From contig JAJOJF010000039.1 of assembly GCA_021208885.1 (NCBI GenBank), positions 1-64,000 of the forward strand: a stretch of 64,000 nt of DNA, read 5' to 3'. The translations under genes were made by a program, and so were the position numbers. The stretch comes from Burkholderiaceae bacterium. Its GTDB lineage: Bacteria > Pseudomonadota > Gammaproteobacteria > Burkholderiales > Burkholderiaceae_B. A model generated the notes under the pieces. It was not told the origin of the DNA. It saw only the letters and a list, made by a program, of their open reading frames with translations, and did no database searches. Below are positions 43,910-55,070 of the stretch, piece after piece (the stretch's first letter is position 1; each line of letters begins with the position of its first letter).

Positions 43910-45412
43910 ATGACCAGTGAAAGTACCCCAGCACAGAATCTCCCGGAGACTGAAGACCCGCCGCCATGGCGGCCTGCTGGGGCAAAACGCAAGACTGCCT
44001 CCGATACGCTGGAAGAAACTTTAAAAGACGTACGCCGCAAAATCTATCCGCGCTCGGTCACAGGTTGGTTTGCCGGCTGGCGCGTGGCGTTGGTGGTGTT
44101 GACGCAGCTGCTTTATTACGGCCTGCCCTGGCTTCAGTGGAATGACCGTCAAGCAGTGCTGTTTGATCTTGGGGCTCGTAAGTTCTATATCTTTGGAATG
44201 GTGCTATGGCCACAGGATGTGATTTACCTCACCTTGTTGCTAATCATTTCAGCGTTGGCGTTGTTTCTATTTACGGCGCTGGCAGGGCGACTGTTTTGTG
44301 GATATGCTTGCCCGCAAACGGTGTACACCGAAATCTTTATGTGGATCGAGCGCAAGGTTGAGGGCGATCGTGTGGCTCGCATTCGGCTCGATGAATCACC
44401 GCTGTCGTTCAAAAAATTACGTGTCAAGGCCACCAAACATCTCCTGTGGATCGCAGTGGCTTTCTGGACAGGCTTTACTTTCATCGGTTATTTCGCTCCG
44501 GTCCGGGAGCTCGGGGCCAATCTCCTGGCCTTCACGCTAGGTCCTTGGCAGTGGTTCTGGTTGTTGTTCTACAGTTTTGCGACTTGGGGCAATGCGGGGT
44601 TTTTGCGAGAACAAGTCTGTAAGTACATGTGCCCCTATGCCCGTTTCCAAAGCGTGATGGTTGATTCTGATACCTACGTTGTGACATACGACTACAAGCG
44701 TGGTGAACCGAGAGGCCCGCGCTCTAAAAAAACGGACTACAAAGCCGAAGGTCTCGGCGAATGTGTCGATTGCAGTATTTGTGTGCAGGTCTGCCCCACC
44801 GGGATTGATATCCGAAAGGGGCTGCAATATATGTGCATCGGCTGTGGCGCTTGCGTCGATGCCTGTAACCAGGTGATGGAAAAGGTCAACTATCCCAAAG
44901 GCTTGATCCGATACACGTCTGAGCGTGGCATTGAAGAGAACCTGAACGATTCACAGGTCAAAAAGCGGCTTTTGCGTCCACGAGTGTTGATATACACAAC
45001 GCTCATGGCCATCATCATCGCTATCTTCTTTGGATCATTGGCAACGCGTGAAACCTTGCGCGTTGATATCATCCGCGATCGGGGCGCACTTGGGCGTGAA
45101 GTGGCGGGTGGCTTAATTGAAAACGTTTACCGTCTGCAGATCTTGAACGCGTCAGAAGAGACGCTGACACTGAATATATCTGCGCAAGGCTTGCCGGGGC
45201 TTAATGTGTTGTCTGGTGGCGGTGGCAAGCAACCTGCGGTCAACATTCAAGTGCCCGCAGCAGCCAATCTGTTATTGCCGGTGGTGGTGCAAGCACCGTA
45301 TGATGCAGCCGAGACAGGTGCTCATCCCATCACGTTTGTGACTGAATCACGATCGGAAAGTGGCAGGCAAACAGAGGTGCGTGAAGCCTCGAGCTTTATT
45401 TTTCCACGCTAA
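43910..45412 (+). CDS. ccoG: Cytochrome c oxidase accessory protein CcoG (FixG/RdxA)
   Basis: 500-aa polyferredoxin-like membrane protein, shown in Rhodobacter to be a cupric reductase for cbb3 assembly. Several membrane helices surround C-G-Y-A-C-P-Q-T-V-Y and C-K-Y-M-C-P-Y-A-R-F. Two [4Fe-4S] ferredoxin motifs follow: CVDCSICVQVCP and CIGCGACVDACN. A C-terminal immunoglobulin-like domain (IG_FixG) is present after about residue 370. The gene follows ccoP at 46 bases with a GAGG ribosome-binding site. Confidence 0.95.
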   Translation: MTSESTPAQNLPETEDPPPWRPAGAKRKTASDTLEETLKDVRRKIYPRSVTGWFAGWRVALVVLTQLLYYGLPWLQWNDRQAVLFDLGARKFYIFGMVLWPQDVIYLTLLLIISALALFLFTALAGRLFCGYACPQTVYTEIFMWIERKVEGDRVARIRLDESPLSFKKLRVKATKHLLWIAVAFWTGFTFIGYFAPVRELGANLLAFTLGPWQWFWLLFYSFATWGNAGFLREQVCKYMCPYARFQSVMVDSDTYVVTYDYKRGEPRGPRSKKTDYKAEGLGECVDCSICVQVCPTGIDIRKGLQYMCIGCGACVDACNQVMEKVNYPKGLIRYTSERGIEENLNDSQVKKRLLRPRVLIYTTLMAIIIAIFFGSLATRETLRVDIIRDRGALGREVAGGLIENVYRLQILNASEETLTLNISAQGLPGLNVLSGGGGKQPAVNIQVPAAANLLLPVVVQAPYDAAETGAHPITFVTESRSESGRQTEVREASSFIFPR

Positions 45413-45424
45413 AGGAGGAAGTCC

Positions 45425-45634
45425 ATGAAGCGAGAACAACCAACAAAGCCCTGGTGGCGTGAGCCCTGGCCGTGGTTTCTGATGCTCGGGCCATTCGTGG
45501 CCATCATCGCCTGCGCCATCACGATCTCTCTGGCGCTTGAGAACTTCAAGGACCAGCCGATTTACGATGGCGGTGTCAAGCGTGGCCTGGTTGTAGAAAA
45601 GCCTGCGGATCCGTCAGTTAGCCAACAACGCTAG
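45425..45634 (+). CDS. Short FixH/CcoH-like membrane protein
   Basis: 69-aa protein in the position of ccoH. It has the W-W-R-E-P-W-P-W-F-L-M-L-G-P start, one membrane helix (about residues 18-37) and Y-D-G-G-V-K-R-G-L, resembling the Y-Y-K-x-G-L motif of FixH. The periplasmic domain that usually makes FixH about 150-170 aa is missing. The coding frame looks intact, so it is a shortened form and not an obvious frameshift. CcoH helps assemble cbb3 oxidase. Confidence 0.75.
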   Translation: MKREQPTKPWWREPWPWFLMLGPFVAIIACAITISLALENFKDQPIYDGGVKRGLVVEKPADPSVSQQR

Positions 45635-45647
45635 GGGAGGGCGCGCC

Positions 45648-45896
45648 ATGTGCTCGCGCATGTTTCTTTGCGTTTTGTGGCCATCGTTCTTAATGGCTGG
45701 TGTTGGCAGCGCGATCGTGTTCGCCTTCATCGACCCGTTGGATGTTGCGATTTTTGGCTATATCCAGCTTGAACGTGAGTGGCTTTATGCCTTTGGTTTT
45801 TTTCTGTTCTGGTTCATCGGTGCCGGCGCTAGTGCGTTAACCCAGCTAATTCGTCCAGAAAAAGGCGAGGAGCCAGGGGCGGAGATAGGGTTCTAG
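45648..45896 (+). CDS. 82-aa conserved-looking membrane protein behind ccoGH, unknown function
   Basis: Two hydrophobic helices (about residues 5-27 and 43-66), separated by D-P-L-D-V-A-I-F-G-Y, and a charged tail RPEKGEEPGAEIGF. A GGGGAGGG sequence precedes the ATG. Position, 13 bases after the CcoH-like gene, suggests a place in the cbb3 operon. I do not recognise the family with certainty. Confidence 0.7.
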   Translation: MCSRMFLCVLWPSFLMAGVGSAIVFAFIDPLDVAIFGYIQLEREWLYAFGFFLFWFIGAGASALTQLIRPEKGEEPGAEIGF

Positions 45897-46042
45897 AGCG
45901 ACGGCGCTCGCTGTGGCTGAGCCTGTCTTTGTCTTTGCATACAGAAATTTTTAAGACGCTGTTTGCCTGTTTCAAACACACACGCCTCGTATTTCTTGGT
46001 TCAATGGTCATTAATCAAGAGTCTTTGTGAGGCGTTGTCTGT

Positions 46043-47194
46043 ATGCTGAATCCCTTTGACTATGTCGCTGTGCCGCCGGCCCTTGATGGCTTTCGGCAAG
46101 AGGTACGGCGATTCCTTGACGAGGAATTGTCGGGTCTGCCTGCTCAGGTGCGAGCACGATCATGGATGGGCACTGACATCGAGTTCAGCCGCAAACTGGC
46201 TGCCCGAGGTTGGCTTGGGTTGACTATTCCTACTAGCCATGGCGGTGCAGGTAAAGATTTTTTTGCCAGATACGTGCTGTCTGAGGAGTTGCTGGTCGCT
46301 GGTGCGCCAGTGGCTGCCCACTGGATTGCAGACCGGCAAAGCGCGCCCCTCATCATGCGTTACGGCACCGAGCAACAAAAAGACTTTTACGTACCCAAAA
46401 TTTGCCAAGCTCAGGCTTTTTTCTGCATCGGCATGAGCGAGCCCAATAGCGGCTCAGACTTGGCCAGCATTCGTACACGCGCCGAAAAAAACACCCAAGG
46501 CTGGCTGTTAAATGGCAGCAAAATCTGGACGACCAATGCTCATCACTGCCACTACATGATCGCGCTGGTGCGCACCAGCGGTCAAGCAATTGACAGACAT
46601 CACGGGCTTTCGCAAATCGTCGTTGATCTGTCAAAGCCGGGCGTTACGATTCGCCCAATTACTGACATGGCGGGTGACGCCCATTTCAACGAGGTATTTT
46701 TTGACAATGTACAGATCGACGAAGATGCACTGATTGGACAAGAAGGCCAAGGCTGGGAGCAGGTCAATGCTGAACTGGCGTTTGAGCGCAGCGGTCCGGA
46801 ACGGATCTATGCCAGCATGGTGTTGCTCAATGCCTGGGCTCACGAAGTGCGTGTGCAAGATTGCCAGTACGCGGATGCCCAACGTTTGTTGGGTCATCTT
46901 TTGGCCGAGTTGAGTGCCTTGCGCGGCATGTCGTTGGCAGTGACTGATCAGCTAGTGCGGGGTTTGAGTCCCGCTGTTGAAGCGTCTGTGGTCAAGGATT
47001 ACGGCACCGAATTCGAGCAGCGAGTTATTCGTGACATTGGGCAATGGATCGGTGCCCATCCCGAGTTTCCCGTCTCGGGCGAGCTCATGCAGGCATTGGC
47101 ATATCTGGAACAGATGGGGGTGACGTTTTCTTTGCGTGGAGGCACCCGTGAAATCTTGCGTGGCATTATCGCGCGTGGTCTGGCACTGAGGTAA
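46043..47194 (+). CDS. Acyl-CoA dehydrogenase family protein (first of pair)
   Basis: 383-aa flavoprotein with the acyl-CoA dehydrogenase fold: N-terminal helices, the beta-domain motif C-I-G-M-S-E-P-N-S-G-S-D-L-A-S and W-T-T-N-A-H-H, then the C-terminal helical domain. Near the C-terminus, at the position of the classical Y-E-G-T-x-x-I, the protein has R-G-G-T-R-E-I, so the canonical catalytic glutamate is not there. That resembles dehydrogenases that work as hetero-oligomers (steroid and aromatic side-chain FadE types). It is followed after 4 bases by a second, shorter dehydrogenase, most likely its partner. Confidence 0.85.
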   Translation: MLNPFDYVAVPPALDGFRQEVRRFLDEELSGLPAQVRARSWMGTDIEFSRKLAARGWLGLTIPTSHGGAGKDFFARYVLSEELLVAGAPVAAHWIADRQSAPLIMRYGTEQQKDFYVPKICQAQAFFCIGMSEPNSGSDLASIRTRAEKNTQGWLLNGSKIWTTNAHHCHYMIALVRTSGQAIDRHHGLSQIVVDLSKPGVTIRPITDMAGDAHFNEVFFDNVQIDEDALIGQEGQGWEQVNAELAFERSGPERIYASMVLLNAWAHEVRVQDCQYADAQRLLGHLLAELSALRGMSLAVTDQLVRGLSPAVEASVVKDYGTEFEQRVIRDIGQWIGAHPEFPVSGELMQALAYLEQMGVTFSLRGGTREILRGIIARGLALR

Positions 47195-47198
47195 CGAC

Positions 47199-48206
47199 AT
47201 GCAAAACGAGCTATACGAATCACTAGACAAGTTGCTTGGCAGTATCGATGTGCCACGCAAAATCCGGGCCATCAACGAGACTGGCCGTGCTGACGACTTG
47301 TGGCAGCCGTTGCTGCAGTCAGGTTTTTTGGATGTGTTGGTGCCTGATGAGGCTGGCGGTGCTGGCCTTGGCTGGGCGCAAGCCTGGGGGGTGCTATTTG
47401 CCGCCGGTCGTCATGGCCTGCCAGTGCCCATTGGCACAACGGTGTTCGCTCGCGCCTTGTTGGCAAATCTGGGTCAAGATCTGCCTGCCGGTGCAATCAC
47501 GGCCAGCGGCTTTGTGCGACAAGGTGCGAGCGGCGTGCTGATCGTGCACAACTTGCCTGCTGCCAACCTGGCAACCCATGCTTTGGTGCAAGACCATGAA
47601 ACGGTCTATTTGCTGCCGTTGGTGGATGCCGAGTTGACCGCTGTTGGCGGCAAAGGCTGCTTTGATGCACAGGCCAAGTGGTCAAGGCCGGTTGTTAGTC
47701 AATCTGTTGTGGGTTTGGCTGCGAGTGGTTTGGTTGCGCACGCCACGGCACTCGCCCTGGCAGTGCAATTAGCAGGCGTTGCTGATCGGGTTCTTGAGTT
47801 AACGTTGGCGTATGCGAATGATCGTGTGCAGTTTGGCAAGCCCATCGGGAAGTTTCAGGCTTTGCAACAGCAGATAGCGGAGATGGCCGAGCGTGTCTAT
47901 GGGGCGCGGATGGCCAGCCAAATTGGTTGTCAGTCCAAGCACTGGCAACCAGTATTCGAGGCAGCACAAGTAGCCAAGTCGCAAACGAGTGCGGTGGCTG
48001 GCCGTGTGGCTGCCATCGCCCACGCCGTGCATGCGGCCATTGGTGTGACTTATGAGTATGACTTACAGCTCTACACCCGGCGCCTGTACGAATGGTCAAG
48101 GTTGGGTGGTGGCTGTGATTATTGGTCGCAGCAAATCGGTCTGACAGCCATGTCAGAGCCCAATTTGCTGGATTTTGTCAGGCAGCGGGTGTTTCAGGAG
48201 GCCTGA
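47199..48206 (+). CDS. Acyl-CoA dehydrogenase family protein (second of pair)
   Basis: 335-aa protein of the same superfamily, shorter than usual (about 380). The C-terminal domain is recognisable from R-V-Q-F-G-K-P-I-G-K-F-Q-A-L-Q-Q-Q-I-A and the final G-V-T-Y-E-Y-D-L-Q-L-Y-T-R-R; the middle beta-domain is shortened. Its spacing of 4 bases to the first dehydrogenase and complementary features suggest one heteromeric enzyme. Substrate is unknown. It ends tail-to-tail with fnr, 4 bases apart. Confidence 0.82.
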   Translation: MQNELYESLDKLLGSIDVPRKIRAINETGRADDLWQPLLQSGFLDVLVPDEAGGAGLGWAQAWGVLFAAGRHGLPVPIGTTVFARALLANLGQDLPAGAITASGFVRQGASGVLIVHNLPAANLATHALVQDHETVYLLPLVDAELTAVGGKGCFDAQAKWSRPVVSQSVVGLAASGLVAHATALALAVQLAGVADRVLELTLAYANDRVQFGKPIGKFQALQQQIAEMAERVYGARMASQIGCQSKHWQPVFEAAQVAKSQTSAVAGRVAAIAHAVHAAIGVTYEYDLQLYTRRLYEWSRLGGGCDYWSQQIGLTAMSEPNLLDFVRQRVFQEA

Positions 48207-48210
48207 CTGA

Positions 48211-48942
48211 TCAAGACGGCTGGTGGCCCGCTAGCTCTTCGAGGGCGGCCATATCGAGAATCCGGATCTCACGCTGGCTAACGCGAATCAGACCGTCACG
48301 TGCAAAGCGCGAGAACAGGCGGCTGACTGTTTCAAGCGTCAGGCCAAGGTAGTTGCCAATCTCCTCGCGGCTCATGCGCATGATGAAGTCAGTCGAGGAG
48401 TATCCAAGTGCTGAAAGTCTTTGCGACAGGTTCACCAAAAACGCCGCTAGTCTTGCTTCTGATCGCATCGAACCCAACGCGAGCATGACTTGATAGGTGC
48501 GCGCAATTTCCTTGCTCATCATGCGTCGCACTTGCTGTTGTAGCGATGGCACATAGCGGCTGATGTCGTCAATGTCTTTTAGGCGAACGACACAGACCTC
48601 TGAGTCCTCCATGGCGACCGCATTTGTGCCATGTTCGCCATCGAGCATGCCGTCCAATCCAATGATTTCGCCCGGCAGGAAAAAACCGGTAATTTGCACT
48701 TGACCAGTGGCTTCTTCTAGCTGGGTCTTGACCGAGCCCAACCGCAGGCCAAACAGAGCGTCAAGCTTTTCACCATGGCGGTACAGAGTGTCGCCTTTCT
48801 TTAACTTGATACGCTCTTTGACGAGTTCGTCTAATTGCTCTACCTCATGGTTGGGCATGCCTGCGGGCAGGCATACGTTACCCATCATGCAAGTGGCACA
48901 GTGAACGGCATCAACAGCGACGGGTACGCGTTTTTGAGACAT
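48211..48942 (-). CDS. fnr: FNR/Anr-type oxygen-sensing transcriptional regulator
   Basis: 243-aa Crp/Fnr protein. The N-terminal cysteines C15, C18 and C24 plus C117 match the four [4Fe-4S] ligands of FNR. The cyclic-nucleotide-like domain follows, then a dimer helix, then the helix-turn-helix at 191-212, where E204, S207 and R208 are the residues that read TTGAT. So it should dimerise without oxygen and bind TTGAT-N4-ATCAA, the sequence seen twice in front of the cco genes here. It is close to its likely target cluster, from which the acyl-CoA dehydrogenase genes separate it. Confidence 0.93.
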   Translation of the reverse strand: MSQKRVPVAVDAVHCATCMMGNVCLPAGMPNHEVEQLDELVKERIKLKKGDTLYRHGEKLDALFGLRLGSVKTQLEEATGQVQITGFFLPGEIIGLDGMLDGEHGTNAVAMEDSEVCVVRLKDIDDISRYVPSLQQQVRRMMSKEIARTYQVMLALGSMRSEARLAAFLVNLSQRLSALGYSSTDFIMRMSREEIGNYLGLTLETVSRLFSRFARDGLIRVSQREIRILDMAALEELAGHQPS

Positions 48943-49025
48943 GGCTAGTTACCAAAAAGATTAATTTCTATCGGGTTTGCACTAGTTTTGCATAAATCCC
49001 TACATCGTTATCAAACATCGTAGAA

Positions 49026-49039
49026 TTGATTTTAGTCAA
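49026..49039 (-). promoter_or_regulatory. FNR-like box upstream of fnr (possible autoregulation)
   Basis: On the minus strand TTGACTAAAATCAA has one mismatch to TTGAT-N4-ATCAA. It is 84 bases before the fnr start and includes the stop codon of the preceding lysR-type gene. Spacing would allow control of fnr by its own product. Confidence 0.45.
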
Positions 49040-49934
49040 AATAACCATTTTGTCTATAGTGGTACTTCAGCCAGTCAATCAAAACTTTCACTCTTAACGG
49101 GGTGAGCCGGCGCTGTGGCATCAGCGCAAACACCCCATTGGGCGCGGCACGATAGGCATCTAGCACAGTGACCAGTCTTCCAGCGGCAATATCGTGGCTA
49201 ACTTCCCACAGTGAACGCCAGGCAAGCCCATGGCCGTCCAGGCACCACTGGTGTAGCACGCTACCATCATTGCACGCCATCTGCCCTTCGATGGAGTGCC
49301 AGACAGGTTGTCCGTCAACTTGAAACAGCCAGCCACGTGTCTGGCCGCTGCGCACCGATAGCGGGAGGCATTGGTGAGTGACAATGTCATTCGGATGCTT
49401 GGGTACGCCATGAGCCTTTAAATAAGCTGGTGAGGCCACCACGACGCGCTGGTTGTCTGCTAGTCGCGTGCCGATCAGGCTTGAGTCTGACAGTTCGCCA
49501 ATTCTGATCGCACAGTCAAAACGGTCATTGGCCAGATCAACAAAATCGTCGCTGAGGTCGAGCGACACCTCAAGTCCCGGATGTTGCGCGCACAAAGCTG
49601 GCATCAAGGGGGCCACATGGCGTCTGCCAAAGCCAGCAGGTGCGGTGATGCGCAATAGGCCCACCGGTCTGGCGCTACCTTGGCCAATACGGGTTTCAGT
49701 CTCTTGCAGCGATCTCAGAATTTCCTGTGCCTGGGCAAACAGCGCATGTCCCTCGCTGGTTAGAGCGAGTTTGCGCGTGCTGCGCACAAACAGCCGCACC
49801 CCGAGTCTGGCTTCTAACGCATCGACACGCCGGGCAATCAGTGCAGGCGTGACACCCTCAGATCTGGCCGCGGCAGAGAAGCTGCCTAGCGTGGCTGACG
49901 ATACAAACGCCTCGAGTTGAGAGAATCGATCCAT
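49032..49934 (-). CDS. LysR-family transcriptional regulator
   Basis: 300-aa regulator: N-terminal winged helix-turn-helix (QLEAFVSSATLGSFSAAARS ... R-R-V-D-A-L-E-A-R-L-G-V-R-L-F) and a C-terminal inducer-binding domain (L-L-R-I-T-A-P-A-G-F-G-R-R-H). The sub-type (CrgA-like, with a truncated-looking C-terminus KYHYRQNGYFD) is common in Burkholderiales. Its target cannot be told; it transcribes towards fnr and is divergent from clpB. Confidence 0.88.
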   Translation of the reverse strand: MDRFSQLEAFVSSATLGSFSAAARSEGVTPALIARRVDALEARLGVRLFVRSTRKLALTSEGHALFAQAQEILRSLQETETRIGQGSARPVGLLRITAPAGFGRRHVAPLMPALCAQHPGLEVSLDLSDDFVDLANDRFDCAIRIGELSDSSLIGTRLADNQRVVVASPAYLKAHGVPKHPNDIVTHQCLPLSVRSGQTRGWLFQVDGQPVWHSIEGQMACNDGSVLHQWCLDGHGLAWRSLWEVSHDIAAGRLVTVLDAYRAAPNGVFALMPQRRLTPLRVKVLIDWLKYHYRQNGYFD

Positions 49935-49984
49935 GTCAGCATCATAATTGACCAGTTGATGTGTTGTCGTTCTCGGCTGGTCCT

Positions 49985-50012
49985 ATTGAAATAACCGCTG
50001 ATGGCCCCACAT
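49985..50012 (+). promoter_or_regulatory. Heat-shock (sigma-32-type) promoter of clpB
   Basis: TTGAAA at 49986-49991, a 13-base spacer, and CCCCACAT at 50005-50012 resemble the sigma-32 consensus (CTTGAAA, 12-16 bases, CCCCATNT). It sits about 64 bases before the clpB ATG, as expected for a heat-shock gene. Confidence 0.7.
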
Positions 50013-50075
50013 ACAAGCCATTCAGATCGCTACACGCGTATGGGGTGAAATCCCCACAACTAACGGAATTCACAC

Positions 50076-52663
<2,588 letters not shown>

Positions 52664-52737
52664 GATCTCGTGGGAGGGTCAAGTGCCAAGGTCTCAATAG
52701 GCTAAGCAATTTATGGTACTGAAGATCAGGCTGAGTG

Positions 52738-52769
52738 TGGCGGATGGACTGCAACCCATCCGCCATTTC
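52738..52769 (+). terminator. Terminator after clpB
   Basis: 10-bp stem TGGCGGATGG / CCATCCGCCA (52738-52747 and 52756-52765) with an 8-base loop, followed by TTTCT. It lies 75 bases after the clpB stop. Confidence 0.75.
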
Positions 52770-52840
52770 TATGCCAATTTTTGCTTGGCATCAGTCGGAA
52801 CAGGTATGATGAACAAGCCTTGAACAGACTGTCTTGACCT

Positions 52841-53923
52841 ATGGCCGACCCTATTACAACTAAAAGCCCTGAAATCGGGCGCAGCATCAGCGAGTCCATG
52901 CTCTCTTGTGTGGTGCCGGCTTTCAATGAGCACGACAATTTGGCGGTGCTGCTGCCCAAGCTGAAAGTCGCCTTGCATGGGTTGACCGATCAGTGGGAAA
53001 TCATCGTGGTCGATGATGGCAGCAGTGACAATACGCCTGACTTGATGGGAATGTTGTCGAGAGAGCCTGGCATCCGGTACGTCCAGCTGTCACGCAATTT
53101 TGGCAAGGAAGCCGCCCTGACTGCTGGCATAGAAGCCGCTCAGGGGGAAGCCGTGGTGCTCATGGATGCGGATTTGCAGCATCCGCCGGCGTTGCTCAAA
53201 AAAATGGTGGCACGTTGGGAGGCAGGCATAGACATGGTCTATGCCGTGCGCGAGAGTCGCCACGACGAGCATTGGGGCAAACGGCTTGGCACCAAACTGT
53301 TTTATTCCCTACTTAGAAGTGAATCAGGCGTTCAGGTTCCTCCGCATGCTGGCGATTTCCGGCTAATGGATCGCGCTGTCGTTGATGCCTTGATGGAGTT
53401 GCCCGAGCGCGATCGGTTTATGAAAGGGCTGTACGCATGGGTAGGGTTTCGAAGCGAGTCTTTGCCCTTCATGCCGGAGAGTCGGATGTCGGGCAAGAGT
53501 CATTTCAGCCCATGGCGACTGTGGCGCCTTGCGATGGCTGGCCTGATGTCATTTACAACATGGCCGTTGCGAGCCGTGAGTGTGATGGGCTTTGTGGTGT
53601 CGATTTGCTCGTTTATCTATGGGATCTATATCGTCGGCGAATTTATTCTTTACGGTCACCCAATTGATGGTTGGCCCACGATTGTGACGATTTTGTTGTT
53701 CTTTTCAGGAATCAACTTGTTATCCCTTGGTGTGGTCGGTGAATACATCGCGCGCGTATTCAAAGAGGTCAAGCATCGCCCGGTCTATCTCGTGCGTCAG
53801 TCAATGGGCGCGGCTGCTGGCATTGAACGCCCAGAGACGGCTAGCAACAAACGTCAGCACCGCCACGCCAATCAAAATCAAGGCGAGCAAAAGCTCGTAC
53901 GGCAGCCGAGTTTGTTTGAGTAG
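52841..53923 (+). CDS. GT2 polyprenyl-phosphate glycosyltransferase (DPM1/ArnC/GtrB-like)
   Basis: 360-aa glycosyltransferase that loads a sugar onto a polyprenyl phosphate. The GT2 domain begins at about residue 25 with L-S-C-V-V-P-A-F-N-E-H-D-N. It has I-I-V-V-D-D-G-S-S-D-N-T, the metal-binding M-D-A-D-L-Q-H-P-P and the R-D-R-F-M-K-G-L-Y-A-W-V-G-F segment. Two C-terminal membrane helices follow (about 230-310), as in GtrB. The family normally ends soon after V-K-x-R-P-x-Y; here there is an added tail of about 40 residues, all of it encoded opposite the GtrA gene (123-base antisense overlap). Confidence 0.88.
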   Translation: MADPITTKSPEIGRSISESMLSCVVPAFNEHDNLAVLLPKLKVALHGLTDQWEIIVVDDGSSDNTPDLMGMLSREPGIRYVQLSRNFGKEAALTAGIEAAQGEAVVLMDADLQHPPALLKKMVARWEAGIDMVYAVRESRHDEHWGKRLGTKLFYSLLRSESGVQVPPHAGDFRLMDRAVVDALMELPERDRFMKGLYAWVGFRSESLPFMPESRMSGKSHFSPWRLWRLAMAGLMSFTTWPLRAVSVMGFVVSICSFIYGIYIVGEFILYGHPIDGWPTIVTILLFFSGINLLSLGVVGEYIARVFKEVKHRPVYLVRQSMGAAAGIERPETASNKRQHRHANQNQGEQKLVRQPSLFE

Positions 53924-54199
53924 CAACGCATAACTGGTCTCGTTGATAGCGAAACCGGCAGCAGACAATAAAAAAAATCGCCAGACGGCATCTTTTACCC
54001 CGCTTCGCTGATGACGAAAGGTCAACTGATAATGACCTGTGAAGGAGACCCCGAAGGCGACCAGCCAGCCGATGACATTGGCCACAAGCGGGGTAAGATA
54101 ACCGCCAGATACTAAAACCACCACGACAATCCAGTGCACCAGCGCAGCACTTGCGCCGACCGCGACAAACCAGGCAAGTTGGTGAGAGAGTTTTTTCAT
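53801..54199 (-). CDS. GtrA-family membrane protein (putative lipid-linked sugar flippase)
   Basis: 132-aa protein with four hydrophobic helices, starting [19 protein letters not shown] and ending with F-V-A-S-R-L-W-A-F, the GtrA-family pattern. GtrA proteins are thought to flip undecaprenyl-phosphate-linked sugars. I chose the ATG at 54199; an upstream in-frame start exists at 54262, inside the divergent YdjC gene. The gene runs opposite its GT2 partner, overlapping it by 123 bases, and its start codon shares two bases with the divergent YdjC start (CATG). Confidence 0.8.
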   Translation of the reverse strand: MKKLSHQLAWFVAVGASAALVHWIVVVVLVSGGYLTPLVANVIGWLVAFGVSFTGHYQLTFRHQRSGVKDAVWRFFLLSAAGFAINETSYALLLKQTRLPYELLLALILIGVAVLTFVASRLWAFNASSRAH

Positions 54200-55070
54200 G
54201 GACAGTGATGCAGTGAATTTAAAAGCGCCCGAATTAACGACCAATCGCAAGACGATTGCCATCTGTGCAGACGACTACGGTGTCGATGTTGAAGTCAACC
54301 GTGCCATTGTAGACTTGGCCGGGCTTGATCGCTTGACCGCGACGAGCGTCTTGGTTGATGCCGACATTGATTCAGAATCCATTGCCGCACTTAAAAGCCT
54401 CAATATCGATATTGGTCTGCACCTGAATTTCACGGAAGTCCTTGGCCATTTGCCCGTCAATGCGGTGATGCCGCTGAATCAATTGATAATGCGTTCCCAT
54501 GCAAGATTGCTGTCAAGCCAATGGGTGCGTCAGAACATTGAGCGTCAGCTCGATCAGTTTGAGGCGTTGCTCGGACGAGCCCCTAATTATGTCGATGGGC
54601 ATTTGCACATTCATCAGTTGCCAATGATTCGTGACGAATTGTTGAAAGCGCTGAGCATGCGTCAACTACCAGCCGGGTTTTGGGTACGTGATACGCGAGC
54701 TGGCGATTTGTCCGGCGCTCCATGGGCGGAACGATTCAAGGCAGCGGTGATCGGGAATCTAGGCATGAGCGCTTTGGCTCGAGCGGCTCACGATCAGCGG
54801 CTTGGTGTTAATCAGGGCTTTTTTGGGGTCTACGACTTTACCAAAGCTCATCGACCTTTTATGCAGATGATGGCCGGTTGGTTAGCACATGCTCGATCGG
54901 GTTCGTTGGTGATGACGCATCCGTCGTGTCGTTGCTTGCCAGGTGACCCCATCGGGCAAGCCCGTGTCGATGAATACCGGGCACTTGCAAGCGAGGCTTT
55001 CGGATCGTTACTGCAACAACAGGGTGTCACACTGGCACGAGCCTCTCAGGCATTGTCGTCTTTGCCGTAG
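54198..55070 (+). CDS. ChbG/HpnK (YdjC)-family carbohydrate deacetylase
   Basis: 290-aa protein of the polysaccharide-deacetylase-like YdjC family. Motifs are [20 protein letters not shown] (metal Asp), I-G-L-H-L-N-F-T-E and Y-V-D-G-H-L-H-I-H (metal His residues), and V-M-T-H-P-S late. Family members remove acetyl groups from N-acetylated sugars such as chito-oligosaccharides or hopanoid glucosamine. No hopanoid genes are near. Together with the GT2 and GtrA genes it suggests making and trimming of a lipid-linked amino sugar. The 3' end overlaps queH by 25 bases. Confidence 0.82.
   Translation: MDSDAVNLKAPELTTNRKTIAICADDYGVDVEVNRAIVDLAGLDRLTATSVLVDADIDSESIAALKSLNIDIGLHLNFTEVLGHLPVNAVMPLNQLIMRSHARLLSSQWVRQNIERQLDQFEALLGRAPNYVDGHLHIHQLPMIRDELLKALSMRQLPAGFWVRDTRAGDLSGAPWAERFKAAVIGNLGMSALARAAHDQRLGVNQGFFGVYDFTKAHRPFMQMMAGWLAHARSGSLVMTHPSCRCLPGDPIGQARVDEYRALASEAFGSLLQQQGVTLARASQALSSLP

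Noticed and set aside
45897..46042. Small inverted repeats (GAGCG/CGCTC and GCCTC/GAGGC) between the cbb3 operon and the dehydrogenases
   Set aside because: The stems are too short and lack a T-run, so neither a terminator nor an operator can be supported.
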